Assembly (NCBI RefSeq): GCF_009746565.1
Contig: NZ_WRPN01000003.1
Location: 1-64,000, forward strand
Source: Mariniflexile maritimum
GTDB taxonomy: Bacteria; Bacteroidota; Bacteroidia; Flavobacteriales; Flavobacteriaceae
Length of the DNA stretch: 64,000 bases
Reading direction: 5' to 3'
Position 1 is the stretch's first letter. Each line of letters begins with the position of its first letter. Below, one piece after another: positions 8,935-19,166 of this stretch. The notes under the pieces were generated by a model. The model saw only the letters and a program-made list of their open reading frames with translations. It made no database searches and had not been told where the DNA came from. The position numbers were made by a program, and so were the translations under genes.

Positions 8935-10035
8935 ATGACAGAACAAACCCTTTCTTTCTCACGTATCGATTCGGCAAAATTTTTTAAAACGCTCAACAAA
9001 CGTGTTAACGATTATTTTAAGGACAATAGCATCAAACGTACCGGCAATTGGAAATTATGGGTAAAGACCATCATTATGTTTTCGTTGTTTTTAACACCCT
9101 ATTTCTTGCTTTTAACATTGAACATTCCGGGTTGGGCACAACTTTTATTGACCATTGTTATGGGTATTGGGATGGCAGGAGTTGGCATGAACGTGATGCA
9201 CGATGGCAACCACGGCGTATTTTCAAATAAAGAATGGATCAACAGGTTGATGGGCAGCAGCATTTACATACTTGCCGGCAATGTTTACAACTGGAAAGTA
9301 CAGCACAACGTTTTGCACCATACCTATACCAATATTCACGGGATGGATGAAGATTTGGAGGCAGGGCGCATTTTGCGATTCTCTGAACATTCTGAATGGC
9401 ATTGGTACCACAAGTTCCAGCATTATTATTCGGTATTGCTATATGGATTACTAACCATCAATTGGGCCATCACCACCGATTTTATACAAATGAAACGTTA
9501 CATGAAACGTAAATTATCGTACGGAAAATTTCCAAATCCCGTTTGGAACTGGAGCAAATTGGTTATTTCAAAAATCATTTACATTGCCGTTTGGGTCGTG
9601 CTTCCTATGCTTATTCTTGACATTGCTTGGTGGAAAATTTTATTGGGCTTCTTCGTCATGCACTACACAGCAGGCCTCATTTTAAGTGTAGTTTTTCAAT
9701 TGGCACATGTTATGGAAGATGCCGAAATGCCATTGCCCGAACAAGATGGCACCATGAAGAACACCTGGGCCATCCACCAACTTAAAACAACCGTGAATTT
9801 TGGAGCTAAAAGCCGAATAATCAATTGGTTTACCGGCGGATTGAACCATCAAGTAGAGCACCATATTTTCCCCAACATCAGTCATATCCACTATGATAAA
9901 ATCTCTAAAATTGTTAAGGAAACCGCTAAAGAATTCAACTTACCCTATAACGAATATAAAACAACCCGTAAAGCCATTATTGCCCATTTTAAGCACTTAA
10001 AGGAAATGGGCATGAAACCCGCATTACACGTCTAA
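8935..10035 (+). CDS. Membrane fatty acid (acyl-CoA/acyl-lipid) desaturase
   Basis: The product (366 residues) is a membrane-bound di-iron fatty acid desaturase that introduces double bonds into acyl chains and thereby tunes membrane fluidity. All three histidine boxes are present: H89-DGN-H93, H124-NVL-H128-H129 and the Q306-VE-H309-H310 box. The Q in the third box points to the linoleoyl-CoA/delta-6-like group. Hydrophobic pairs at about 43-85 and 205-255 fit four membrane segments. No cytochrome b5 domain is fused. The electron donor and regiospecificity cannot be told from sequence. The aminotransferase gene starts 25 bp after the stop and is probably co-transcribed. Confidence 0.9.
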   Translation: MTEQTLSFSRIDSAKFFKTLNKRVNDYFKDNSIKRTGNWKLWVKTIIMFSLFLTPYFLLLTLNIPGWAQLLLTIVMGIGMAGVGMNVMHDGNHGVFSNKEWINRLMGSSIYILAGNVYNWKVQHNVLHHTYTNIHGMDEDLEAGRILRFSEHSEWHWYHKFQHYYSVLLYGLLTINWAITTDFIQMKRYMKRKLSYGKFPNPVWNWSKLVISKIIYIAVWVVLPMLILDIAWWKILLGFFVMHYTAGLILSVVFQLAHVMEDAEMPLPEQDGTMKNTWAIHQLKTTVNFGAKSRIINWFTGGLNHQVEHHIFPNISHIHYDKISKIVKETAKEFNLPYNEYKTTRKAIIAHFKHLKEMGMKPALHV

Positions 10036-10060
10036 CCATTATTATTTTTTTTTTTTTGAA

Positions 10061-11245
10061 ATGCAATTACTATCCGATAGAATTTTAAACATGGCGCAGT
10101 CGGCTACCCTAGCGATGGCTGCAAAAACAAGAGAACTGAGAGCTGAAGGAAAAGACATTATTGGGCTAAGTCTGGGCGAACCAGATTTTAATACCCCCGA
10201 TTTTATTAAAGAAGCCGCCATTCAAGCCATTCACGACAATTACAACGCCTACTCGCCAGTTGATGGTTATGTGGACCTAAAACAGGCCATTATCAATAAA
10301 TTTAAGCGCGACAATGGGCTTACCTATACCCCAAACCAAATTGTAGTTTCTACCGGTGCCAAACAATCGTTGGCCAATATTGCTGCGGTTATGACCAACA
10401 TGGGCGATGAAGTCATTATTCCTTGCCCTTATTGGGTAAGTTATGCCGACCTTATTAAGTTGAACGACGGTATTCCTGTTGAAGTACCCACAACCATAGC
10501 AACCGATTTTAAAATGACCCCTGCACAATTGGAGGCGGCCATTACACCAAAAACCAAAATGATTTGGTTTAGTTCGCCTTGCAACCCCAGCGGCTCCATT
10601 TACAGCAAAGAAGAATTGCGCGGTTTGGCCGATGTGTTGGTAAAACACCCCAATATTTATGTGGTTTCCGATGAAATTTACGAACACATAAACTATGTGG
10701 GCAAGCACGCAAGTATGGCGCAATTTGAAGATATGTACGACCGTACCATTACCGTTAACGGTGTTTCAAAAGCATTTGCAATGACCGGATGGCGTATTGG
10801 CTACATTGGTGCTCCCGAAAAAATCGCTAGGGCCTGCAACAAAATGCAAGGACAGATTACCAGTGGCGCCAACTGTATTGCACAACGCGCTACCATTACG
10901 GCACTTAACGAATCGCCAAGTCGTGTTCAATATATGATAGACGAATTTAAGGTGCGTCGCGATTTAATTCTAAGCTTATTAAGCGAGGTAAAAGGCTTTG
11001 AAACCAACACGCCAGAAGGTGCGTTTTATGTATTTCCAAACATATCCTATTTCTTTGGAAAAATATTACGCGGAAAAACCATAAACAATGCTTCCGATTT
11101 TTCAATGTATCTATTAGAAGAGGCTTTGGTGGCCACCGTTGACGGCGAATCGTTTGGCAACCCCGATTGCATTCGCATTTCGTATGCCGCCTCACAAGAG
11201 CAAATTATCGAAGCTATAAAACGCATTAAGGATGCAGTGAGTTAA
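10061..11245 (+). CDS. PLP-dependent class I aminotransferase, aspartate aminotransferase-like
   Basis: This 394-residue enzyme belongs to fold-type I aminotransferases and most resembles the class Ib aspartate (or aspartate/prephenate) aminotransferases. The Schiff-base lysine is K237 in NGVSKAFAMTGWRIGYIG; the CNPSG motif and the SDEIYEHI stretch with the cofactor-binding aspartate are also visible. It likely transfers the amino group between aspartate and 2-oxoglutarate in the cytoplasm; exact substrates are uncertain. The start is preceded by a run of 13 T (10045-10057) and no Shine-Dalgarno. It probably shares the desaturase transcript and ends at a strong terminator. Confidence 0.9.
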   Translation: MQLLSDRILNMAQSATLAMAAKTRELRAEGKDIIGLSLGEPDFNTPDFIKEAAIQAIHDNYNAYSPVDGYVDLKQAIINKFKRDNGLTYTPNQIVVSTGAKQSLANIAAVMTNMGDEVIIPCPYWVSYADLIKLNDGIPVEVPTTIATDFKMTPAQLEAAITPKTKMIWFSSPCNPSGSIYSKEELRGLADVLVKHPNIYVVSDEIYEHINYVGKHASMAQFEDMYDRTITVNGVSKAFAMTGWRIGYIGAPEKIARACNKMQGQITSGANCIAQRATITALNESPSRVQYMIDEFKVRRDLILSLLSEVKGFETNTPEGAFYVFPNISYFFGKILRGKTINNASDFSMYLLEEALVATVDGESFGNPDCIRISYAASQEQIIEAIKRIKDAVS

Positions 11246-11262
11246 AAACACAGTTATCATAG

Positions 11263-11317
11263 ATAATCAAAAAGACCTGTTGGGATTTCAAAAATTCTAA
11301 CAGGTCTTTTTGATTAT
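11263..11317. terminator. Strong bidirectional terminator
   Basis: A perfect 19-bp inverted repeat has arms at 11263-11281 and 11299-11317 with a 17-base loop. Each arm carries an A5/T5 run at its foot. It separates the aminotransferase gene from the convergent PUL regulator. Confidence 0.8.
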
Positions 11318-11361
11318 GTTCTATCTCGAAAAACCCAAAAATGAATTTAATTCAATAAATA

Positions 11362-14262
11362 CTAGCTATATTTTTGATTACTAACACTTAAATTCCCAAG
11401 AAATGAAGTAAGGCTTTCTGATGCTGGTAGATTAAGCTTTCTGCGTAATCTGTACCTTGCAGTTTCAACACCTCTTGTTGAAATGTTTAGTATATGTGAA
11501 ATCTCTTTATTGGTTAAATTCATTTTGATTAAAGCGCTTAGCCGAAGTTCACGTTGCGAAAATGAAGGATTAATATGCTTTAAATCCCTAAAAAACTCGG
11601 TGTGTACCCTTTCAAAATTCACATCAAAGATCTCAAGATATTTATCGCCTATTTTGTTTTGGTTCAGCTTTTTGAAGATTTGGGTTATTTTGTTTTTCGA
11701 TTCGCTGCTCTTAACCAGTTCTTTAAGTTGTTTCAGGTCGTTGTTCAGCTCTTGGAAGGCTTCTTTTCTCTTGCTAAGTAGCAGGGTGTAATTGGCCAGT
11801 TCTTTGCTTTTATCAATTAAATCCATTTCCAAATGGGTGTTGTCCTCTTTAATTTTTTGTTGTTCGATAGACAATTTAAGTTGTTCCAGTTCCAGTTTAA
11901 CAAGTTTTTGGTCTTTTAAGGTCTCTAATTTTGTTTTTCTCTTTTCAGCTTCTATTTTTTTCAAAATAAGCCTATAAGCCAAATAGGTGATCATTAAAAA
12001 AACGGCACTGTATATAAAATAGGCAAAACCGGTTTGGTACCACATAGGAAGAATGGAAAAGGTATAAGCCCTTTCATGGCCTTCAACCCCGGTGCTGCTT
12101 TTGCTTTTCACCTTAAAGGTGTAGGTGCCGTGGGGTAATTTAGTGTATTCTTTAAAAGGGAGCGAAGACCATTCCGACCATACAAAATCAGAACCCTCCA
12201 GAAAATAGCTATACTGCACCTGGGTATAGGGGGCAATTTCCGGGGCGCTGAATTCAAATCTCAAAACATCGGAGGCATTGGGCAATTCCACCAGGCGGTC
12301 GGGGTAAATGGGGGCATAATTTTTAACCTGATCGTTTATATAGCTTATGTTGGTAAAAACCGTGTGCGCTTTTTGGGTATTGTTAACCTGAACAGAGTAC
12401 AGAAGCAGCCCTTTGTTCGAGCCCAAAAAAACATAATCGCCAAAAGGCAGCACGCTTTCCATACCTTTGTTGAACAACCCTTTTAGGTTTAAAAAAGGGG
12501 CGGTAATTAATTGCTTTTTGGGGTCGTTATTTAGGAAATAACCTGCTTCATCATCTTGCACAAACCATGTTTTATCTTGGGTATATAACAGTTTCCGCGT
12601 GTTTTTTGAAGCGTCTAAAATGTTGTTCAATGCCGGATAGGGTACGAATGTTTTTGTTTTCTTGTTATAGGTGTAAATGCCATTGTTTGTAGTGAACACT
12701 ATATGCCCATTATAGTTAACGGCATTGATACTGAACGGCGATTTAAAGCCGTTTCCGGTAGTAAACTGTTCAACGGATACGACCCGTGTATAATCTGAAT
12801 TGATGACTATTTTGTAAACCCCTTTGTAGCCATGGCAGACCCAGAAGGTATTGGGGTCTTCAGAAGGAAGAATATCGCGGGTCGATTCATCAAACCCCTG
12901 TATTTGATGTTTTAAAACCCATTTAGAGGCTTCTTTTTCCAACAAAAACAAACCGTTATAATTGGATGCCAAAAACAGGTTTTTATGGTCTTTTAAGGGT
13001 GTTATTTTCCAAAAACCGGTCCTGTTGCCAATTTGCTCGGGACTATGGTCCTTTAAAACAAACAGCCCGTCGTTATGGCCAATTAAAATATCGTCCTGCA
13101 ATTTGGTTAAAGACCAAGCCTGCCCCGGTAAATCTTCTATTTTGTTGATTTTGAAATCGAGATCGTCAAACTTATTTATGTAATAAACACCTTCATTGGT
13201 TGCCAAATAAATGGTTTTGTTATCAATTAATATATCATAAACAGAGGCATGATCGAAAATGTTGGCATATTGCGAATTAAAGTCCAAGCACGCCATGCCA
13301 TTATTGTGAAGCACCCAAATATTGTTCGATTTTAATTTATAAAAATTAAGAATGGCGGTGTTTTTAACTTTAGAGAACGTGATGTTGGTTTTGGTTGTGC
13401 TGCCATCCTTTTTCAGTTCAATTATTTTTGAGCTTAAAGTACCCAAAAGGAAAGTAGAATCGTTTTTTTGTACGCCACAGTTAATAGGGTCGATATGGCC
13501 TTTTTCAAAAAGCCTGATTTTTTTAATGATTTTTTTTGAGGATAAATTCGCTAAAAAAATATGGCCTTCTTTGGTAATAAAATATACTTCGTGGTTGTTT
13601 ATGGGAAATGATGCGGTAATAGCGCCATTTTCAACACTACTGGAGTTGAAGAGGAACGTGAGCTTATCGGCTTCTTCGTTAAGGGCGTAAATACCGTTTT
13701 CTGCATCTTGAACAATTAAATGGCCATGAACCATAGCCGAATAAATAAAGGCCTGGTTTGCTTTGATATGGGTTGCAGATTTGCCCTGAATAACAATTAA
13801 TTCCTTAAACGACCTATAAACGGTCTTGCCATAAAAAGCATGTATTTGCCAATTGTTTTCTAAGTTGGAATTGTTTAACAGCAGCGCATCAATTAACGAT
13901 TGGTAATAGTAATTTCCATAAGCATCCTTTTTTAGGTTTCCAATTTCGTTGTAGCCGCCAACCCATATAATACCGCTCTCGTCAATCATCAAGCTTCGAA
14001 CCGATGAGTTATTGGGCAGTGGGATGGTTTTCCAATATTCCCCATCATAGGTTAAAATGCCATCGTTGTTTCCAAAAATCAAAATACCGTTGCGGTCTTC
14101 GCACATGGTCCAAAATTGGGCATCTGATTTGAAATCATTTTTATCGAAACTAATAGCTTCGGTAACCGATGCTTTTACTTGTTTTAAAAAAGAAGGGGCA
14201 ACCTGTGCATGTAAACAAAAGGGCACTAAAAGCCACCAAATTAAACGCCATTTATGAGTCAT
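11362..14262 (-). CDS. PUL sensor-regulator: beta-propeller, Y_Y_Y domain, TM segment, LuxR-type HTH
   Basis: The 966-residue protein has a signal peptide (residues 1-20, ending HAQ). A long periplasmic region with two-component-regulator propeller repeats follows, at about 40-640 (DESGIIWVGGYNEIGNL and similar). Then come a Y_Y_Y domain at about 665-745 (YFLEGSDFVWSEWS, HGTYTFKVKSKS) and one membrane helix at about 755-777. A coiled coil at about 780-885 leads to a C-terminal LuxR/GerE-like helix-turn-helix (LTNKEISHILNISTRGVETARYR). No histidine kinase or receiver domain is present, so the molecule would couple periplasmic glycan sensing directly to DNA binding. It is divergent from susC across 226 bp and presumably controls that operon; that is inference from position. 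Confidence 0.85.
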   Translation of the reverse strand: MTHKWRLIWWLLVPFCLHAQVAPSFLKQVKASVTEAISFDKNDFKSDAQFWTMCEDRNGILIFGNNDGILTYDGEYWKTIPLPNNSSVRSLMIDESGIIWVGGYNEIGNLKKDAYGNYYYQSLIDALLLNNSNLENNWQIHAFYGKTVYRSFKELIVIQGKSATHIKANQAFIYSAMVHGHLIVQDAENGIYALNEEADKLTFLFNSSSVENGAITASFPINNHEVYFITKEGHIFLANLSSKKIIKKIRLFEKGHIDPINCGVQKNDSTFLLGTLSSKIIELKKDGSTTKTNITFSKVKNTAILNFYKLKSNNIWVLHNNGMACLDFNSQYANIFDHASVYDILIDNKTIYLATNEGVYYINKFDDLDFKINKIEDLPGQAWSLTKLQDDILIGHNDGLFVLKDHSPEQIGNRTGFWKITPLKDHKNLFLASNYNGLFLLEKEASKWVLKHQIQGFDESTRDILPSEDPNTFWVCHGYKGVYKIVINSDYTRVVSVEQFTTGNGFKSPFSINAVNYNGHIVFTTNNGIYTYNKKTKTFVPYPALNNILDASKNTRKLLYTQDKTWFVQDDEAGYFLNNDPKKQLITAPFLNLKGLFNKGMESVLPFGDYVFLGSNKGLLLYSVQVNNTQKAHTVFTNISYINDQVKNYAPIYPDRLVELPNASDVLRFEFSAPEIAPYTQVQYSYFLEGSDFVWSEWSSLPFKEYTKLPHGTYTFKVKSKSSTGVEGHERAYTFSILPMWYQTGFAYFIYSAVFLMITYLAYRLILKKIEAEKRKTKLETLKDQKLVKLELEQLKLSIEQQKIKEDNTHLEMDLIDKSKELANYTLLLSKRKEAFQELNNDLKQLKELVKSSESKNKITQIFKKLNQNKIGDKYLEIFDVNFERVHTEFFRDLKHINPSFSQRELRLSALIKMNLTNKEISHILNISTRGVETARYRLRRKLNLPASESLTSFLGNLSVSNQKYS

Positions 14263-14436
14263 AAAAATCCGAACGCTGTTTATTTAAAAGAGACTCTAAA
14301 GTTAATATATTTTTAGTATTTAAAACACTATTTATTAAGCAATAAAATAAAAATGATGTATAGCTGACGTAATGATTTTATTTCCAGATGTAATTAAAGC
14401 GTATGCAACAATAGCGCCTTATGAATGATAAAAATA

Positions 14437-14444
14437 TAAATTTA
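14437..14444 (+). promoter_or_regulatory. Weak -7-like box before susC
   Basis: TAAATTTA matches TAnnTTTG except for the final base and lies 44 bases before the susC ATG. No -33 TTG is seen, as might be expected for an activator-dependent promoter. Confidence 0.3.
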
Positions 14445-14488
14445 CCCTATTCATTTTAACAAATTAAACAATTAAACTAATAATTATT

Positions 14489-17400
14489 ATGAAATTAAAA
14501 TTATTCACAAAAAAATTAAGATTTGTATTCTTGTTTTTTTTATTCTTCAGTTCTTTAGCAGTAATGGCACAGAACAAAAAAACGGTGTCGGGTACGGTTC
14601 TATCATCTGAAGATAATTTTGCATTGCCAGGGGCATCCATTATTGAAAAAGGGACAAGCAATGGGACCTCGACAGACTTCGATGGAAATTTTTCATTGAG
14701 CGTATCTGAAAACACCACCACATTAATAATCTCTTATGTAGGGTATGTTACTCAAGAAGTAGCCGTAACTACAAGTCCTTTGCGCATTATCATGCAACCG
14801 GAAAGCGCTAAGTTGGATGAAATAGTGGTTGTAGGGTATGGTACCCAAAAAAAGAGCGTTGTAACCGGTGCCATATCCAGTGTGAAGGCCAAGGATATTG
14901 AGAACATACCCAATGGGCGCATTGAACAGGCTTTGCAGGGTAGGGTTTCGGGCTTAACCATTGCAGCCAATGCGGGACAACCAGGTTCGGCTTCTACTAT
15001 TAGAATACGTGGTATAACTACGTTTACCGAAGCAGGAAACGACCCGCTTTGGGTAGTTGACGGTGTGATTGTAGATAATGGCGGTATTGGTTATGTGAAC
15101 CAATCGGACATCGAATCTATTGAGGTTTTAAAAGATGCTGCTTCACTGGCTATTTATGGTGCTAGAGCCGCGGGCGGTGTGATATTGGTTACTACCAAAA
15201 AAGGAAAGCAAGGAAAAATAAGCGTTAATTATAATGGTTTTGCCGGTGTATCGAGTCCGGCCAGAAAACTAAAATTGCTAAACGCTACGCAATATGCCGT
15301 GTTAATGAACGAGCAGTCTGTAAACGGTGGCGGCGGAATTTTATATGCCAACCCCACTTCCTTGGGAAAAGGAACCGATTGGCAAGATGCCATTTTTTCA
15401 AATAGTGCACAACGGTATTCCCATGAACTGAGTTTAAGCGGTGGCAACGATGTTTCTAATTTTTATGCATCGGTAGGTATCATAGATCAGGAAGGTATTG
15501 TAACGCCCGAAATTTCTGGTTTTAACAAAAAAAGCATGCGTTTAAACTCAACCCATAAAATTTCAAAGTTTATTACTTTTAGTCAAACGCTAGGGTATTC
15601 GCACCAAAAAACATTGGATATTGGTAACACAAATGCCGAACAAGGCGGGCCATTAAGTTCTGCATTGCATTTAGACCCCATAACACCGTTGGTAGAAACC
15701 GATCCTGTTAAGGCAAGCGGCATCCCTTATGTAGGTAATGATGTTATGACCGATGCGAACGGAAACCCTTACGGGATTTCAACATTGGTGCAAAACAACA
15801 TGACCAACCCTTTGGCCTATATTAAAACCAGATTGGGCAATTACAATTGGGCTGATGATTTTGTTGGAAATGCAAGTATTGAAATTACGCCCATTGAAGG
15901 ATTGAAAATACGATCTACCTTAGGCGGTAAATTGGCGTATTGGGGATTTGAAGGGTTTACACCTAAGTATTTTATGAACGGTGATAATATTAATGATGAA
16001 AATACGATCACACGAAGTACAAATAAAAATTTTGGTTGGAATGTTGAAAACACTATTTCTTACACCAAACAAATTAATGATCACAATATAAGTTTATTAG
16101 TAGGCCAAGGAGCTTATGTTGATAACGATGCCAGCGGTTCAACGGTAACCTATAGAGGGATTCCAACCGCCGATTATAAGTTGGCTTCATTTGGTTACGA
16201 TGTTGCAGAAAGCAATAAATTTGGCTCTGCATATACAAGCGATCTGCACAAGCTAACGTCTTTGTTTTCAAGATTGAATTACAACTACAAAGAAAAATAT
16301 TTAGTTACAGGTGTTATTAGGCGCGATGGTTCATCAAGATTTGGATCAAATAACAAATTTGGTGTTTTCCCTTCTTTTTCGGCAGGTTGGGTGCTTACCC
16401 AAGAAGATTTCTGGAAAACGAATTCCTTAGTAAACACCATAAAAATAAGAGGTGGCTATGGTGTTACGGGAAATGATGCCATTGGCGATTTTGGTTATTT
16501 GGCGCTTGTTTCTGGAGGAAGAAATTATCCTTTGGGTACCGATGGCACCATTCAAATAGGAACCAGTCCCGATGCACCTTCAAATCCAGATTTAAAATGG
16601 GAAGAGACCATACAAACAAATATAGGTGTAGATGCCAAATTTTTTAATACTTTAAATGTTACGGCCGAGGTTTACAAGAAAAAAACCACAGGAATTTTAC
16701 AAAATGTTGAAATACCAGGTTTTTTAGGCGCAGCAAATTCCCCGCTTGGTAACATAGCCGATATGGAAAACCGGGGCATTGAATTGGAACTAGGGTACAA
16801 TGAAAGTTTTGGAACGCTTAATGTGAGGGTAAATGGTAACATTTCCTATTTAGAAAACGAGGTTACTTATTTAGGTCAAGGAAAAACCTATATAACTGGT
16901 GGCGTAGGGTTCCAATCTATGGGAACATTAACCAGAACCGAAGTTGGAATGGCCAGAAATACTTTTTATGGTTATAAAACAGCAGGTATTTTCCAAAATC
17001 AGGCAGAAATAAATGCTTATACCAACAGCACAGGAATTATCATTCAGCCAAACGCAAAACCGGGCGATTTTAGATGGGTTGATACCGATGGTAATGGCAC
17101 CATTAATGATCTTGATAAACAATATCTGGGAAGCCCTATTCCAAAATATACCTTCGGATTTAACTTGAATTTGGATTATGGGGGGTTTGATTTAAACATG
17201 GCATTCCAAGGCGTTGCTGGAAACAAAATTTTCCAAGGCTTAAGACGAATCGATTTAGGAGCAAATCCAAATTACCAAACAAAAGCTTTGGGGCGTTGGA
17301 CGGGTGAAGGCACTTCAAACAGTTATCCGCGCTTAACCACGGCAGATACCAATTTGAATTTTACAAGATTTTCAGATTTTTATTTAGAAGATGGCGATTA

Positions 17401-17623
17401 TTTACGCCTTAAAGTCATCCAATTTGGTTACACCCTACCGCAAGAAGTTGTTGGCAAAATAGGGGCTCAAAAATTAAGACTTTATGTAACGGGCGAAAAT
17501 TTATTGACCTTTACTAAATATTCAGGCTTCGACCCAGAAATTGGTGGTAGTACTTTTGGTATTGATAGAGGTTATTATCCACAAGCCCAATCTTTTATGT
17601 TGGGAGCTAATATTCAATTTTAA
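14489..17623 (+). CDS. SusC/RagA-family TonB-linked outer membrane transporter
   Basis: This 1044-residue outer-membrane beta-barrel imports oligosaccharides using TonB energy, together with its SusD lid. A signal peptide ends at about residue 28 (SSLAVMAQ). A carboxypeptidase-regulatory-like domain (VSGTVLSSEDNFALPGASI) covers about 33-110. The family signature DEIVVVGYGTQKK and plug domain (VSGLTIAANAGQPGSASTIRIRG and so on) cover about 112-235. The remainder is the barrel, ending in LGANIQF with the terminal aromatic residue. It is the first gene of the PUL operon, with susD 13 bp downstream. The length is at the upper end of normal for the family. Confidence 0.95.
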   Translation: MKLKLFTKKLRFVFLFFLFFSSLAVMAQNKKTVSGTVLSSEDNFALPGASIIEKGTSNGTSTDFDGNFSLSVSENTTTLIISYVGYVTQEVAVTTSPLRIIMQPESAKLDEIVVVGYGTQKKSVVTGAISSVKAKDIENIPNGRIEQALQGRVSGLTIAANAGQPGSASTIRIRGITTFTEAGNDPLWVVDGVIVDNGGIGYVNQSDIESIEVLKDAASLAIYGARAAGGVILVTTKKGKQGKISVNYNGFAGVSSPARKLKLLNATQYAVLMNEQSVNGGGGILYANPTSLGKGTDWQDAIFSNSAQRYSHELSLSGGNDVSNFYASVGIIDQEGIVTPEISGFNKKSMRLNSTHKISKFITFSQTLGYSHQKTLDIGNTNAEQGGPLSSALHLDPITPLVETDPVKASGIPYVGNDVMTDANGNPYGISTLVQNNMTNPLAYIKTRLGNYNWADDFVGNASIEITPIEGLKIRSTLGGKLAYWGFEGFTPKYFMNGDNINDENTITRSTNKNFGWNVENTISYTKQINDHNISLLVGQGAYVDNDASGSTVTYRGIPTADYKLASFGYDVAESNKFGSAYTSDLHKLTSLFSRLNYNYKEKYLVTGVIRRDGSSRFGSNNKFGVFPSFSAGWVLTQEDFWKTNSLVNTIKIRGGYGVTGNDAIGDFGYLALVSGGRNYPLGTDGTIQIGTSPDAPSNPDLKWEETIQTNIGVDAKFFNTLNVTAEVYKKKTTGILQNVEIPGFLGAANSPLGNIADMENRGIELELGYNESFGTLNVRVNGNISYLENEVTYLGQGKTYITGGVGFQSMGTLTRTEVGMARNTFYGYKTAGIFQNQAEINAYTNSTGIIIQPNAKPGDFRWVDTDGNGTINDLDKQYLGSPIPKYTFGFNLNLDYGGFDLNMAFQGVAGNKIFQGLRRIDLGANPNYQTKALGRWTGEGTSNSYPRLTTADTNLNFTRFSDFYLEDGDYLRLKVIQFGYTLPQEVVGKIGAQKLRLYVTGENLLTFTKYSGFDPEIGGSTFGIDRGYYPQAQSFMLGANIQF

Positions 17624-17636
17624 TAATTTACAGATT

Positions 17637-19151
17637 ATGATAACAAAAAATATCAAGTATATATTTATTGCCGTAGCAATATTATTTACATCAATATCGT
17701 GTACCGAAGATTTTTTAGAAGTAACACCAAAAGGTACAGATTTGGAAGAAACTTATTATAAAAATGCCGATGAAGCCTATTCTGCGCTTATAGCAGCTTA
17801 TGATATTATGAGCTTCAACTCATCTAGTTGGGATAATATGATTTCCTTTATGAATGCAGGTTCCGACGATAATTACGGTGCTTCCGCCCCTGGCGATGCC
17901 ATTTCTCTTTTTTCATTTAATAAATTAACGCCTACCAATATGCCACAAGGTTTTTGGAGTAACCATTACCAAGGCATTTTTAGGGCTAATACCTTATTGG
18001 AAAAACTACCAAATGTTCCAATGGATGAAAATTTAAAATTGAGATTCGCTGCCGAATGTAAAGCGATGCGCGCTTATTATCATTTTAATTTGGTACGCAT
18101 GTTTGGAAACATTCCATTAATGACGCGTACCATTACCGCTATTGACGCACAAACTTATCCGCAATCGAAACCAGAAGACGTATATGCCCAAATAGAGCAA
18201 GATCTATTGGATGCCATGGCAGCCTTACCAGAATCTGTTAATATAGCTACCGAAGGCGGCCGTTGGACAAAAGGCGCAGCACAAGCCATGTTGGGCAAAG
18301 TGTATCTTTATAATAATAAAAAAGCCGAAGCCGCAGTACAATTGGCCGAAGTAAACGGTATTCCTGGAGGTACTAGCAAATATGGTTACAAATTGTTAAG
18401 TAATTTTAAAGATTTGTGGGTACATACCAATAAATTCAATTCGGAATCTATTCTTGAAGATGTGCATACCGATACAGGGAGAGCCGATTGGGGCGGAATT
18501 GGTTTTGGAACGGAAGGAAACGTATTAAACATTATGGTAGGAATAAGGGATTATACCAGAACAGCGGGTTCTACAGCCCCCGATTATTTCCCAGGTTGGG
18601 GCGTAAATACCGTAACCCAAAACCTTTATGATGTGATGAAGGGCGATCCACGTTTTGATGCGACCATTATAGACGTTAAAGCTTTGATAGCTGACGGACA
18701 GGTAGTAGGTTACTCATCGGTTAACGAAGCATCCACCAACACAGGCTATTTTATGGCAAAATTTGTGCCTCTAAAATCCGATGCTTCTACACTAGGTGGC
18801 GACCAAACGCTAAACTTTTACCAAGACACTTACATCATTAGGTTGGCCGATACCTATTTATTGGAAGCTGAAGCCTTAGGTGGCACAGGTGCCAGGGCAC
18901 AAGCACTCTTGGATGCCGTTAGAGCACGTGCTGGTTTAGCATCAACACCAGTGTCTTTAGATGCTATTGCCTTAGAAAGAAGAAAAGAATTGGCATGCGA
19001 AGGCCATCGTTGGTTCGATCTTGTAAGAACGGGTAAAGCTGCTACGGCCTTAGCCTCCAGAGGCTTTGTTTCGGGCAAAAATGAACTGTTGCCAATTCCT
19101 GTTAAAGAATTGGAAAACACGATACTTGTACAAAATCCGGGTTATAATTAA
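17637..19151 (+). CDS. SusD/RagB-family surface glycan-binding lipoprotein
   Basis: The 504-residue protein is the lid partner of SusC and holds glycans at the cell surface. The start at 17637 places a lipoprotein signal (MITKNIKYIFIAVAILF) directly in front of lipobox cysteine C22 (TSISC). A longer in-frame opening from 17541 would overlap susC and hide the signal peptide. TPR-like helices and SusD signatures are visible: AECKAMRAYYHFNLVRMFG, YPQSKPEDVYAQIEQDL, and the C-terminal LERRKELACEGHRWFDLVRTG and NELLPIPVKEL. It lies 13 bp after susC, so translation is probably coupled. Confidence 0.95.
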   Translation: MITKNIKYIFIAVAILFTSISCTEDFLEVTPKGTDLEETYYKNADEAYSALIAAYDIMSFNSSSWDNMISFMNAGSDDNYGASAPGDAISLFSFNKLTPTNMPQGFWSNHYQGIFRANTLLEKLPNVPMDENLKLRFAAECKAMRAYYHFNLVRMFGNIPLMTRTITAIDAQTYPQSKPEDVYAQIEQDLLDAMAALPESVNIATEGGRWTKGAAQAMLGKVYLYNNKKAEAAVQLAEVNGIPGGTSKYGYKLLSNFKDLWVHTNKFNSESILEDVHTDTGRADWGGIGFGTEGNVLNIMVGIRDYTRTAGSTAPDYFPGWGVNTVTQNLYDVMKGDPRFDATIIDVKALIADGQVVGYSSVNEASTNTGYFMAKFVPLKSDASTLGGDQTLNFYQDTYIIRLADTYLLEAEALGGTGARAQALLDAVRARAGLASTPVSLDAIALERRKELACEGHRWFDLVRTGKAATALASRGFVSGKNELLPIPVKELENTILVQNPGYN

Positions 19152-19166
19152 TAAAAAATATACAAA

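Noticed and set aside
10277-10723. 148-codon minus-strand frame opposite the aminotransferase gene
   Set aside because: It lies opposite conserved PLP-enzyme motifs and its composition (many H, N and F) is typical of an antisense shadow.
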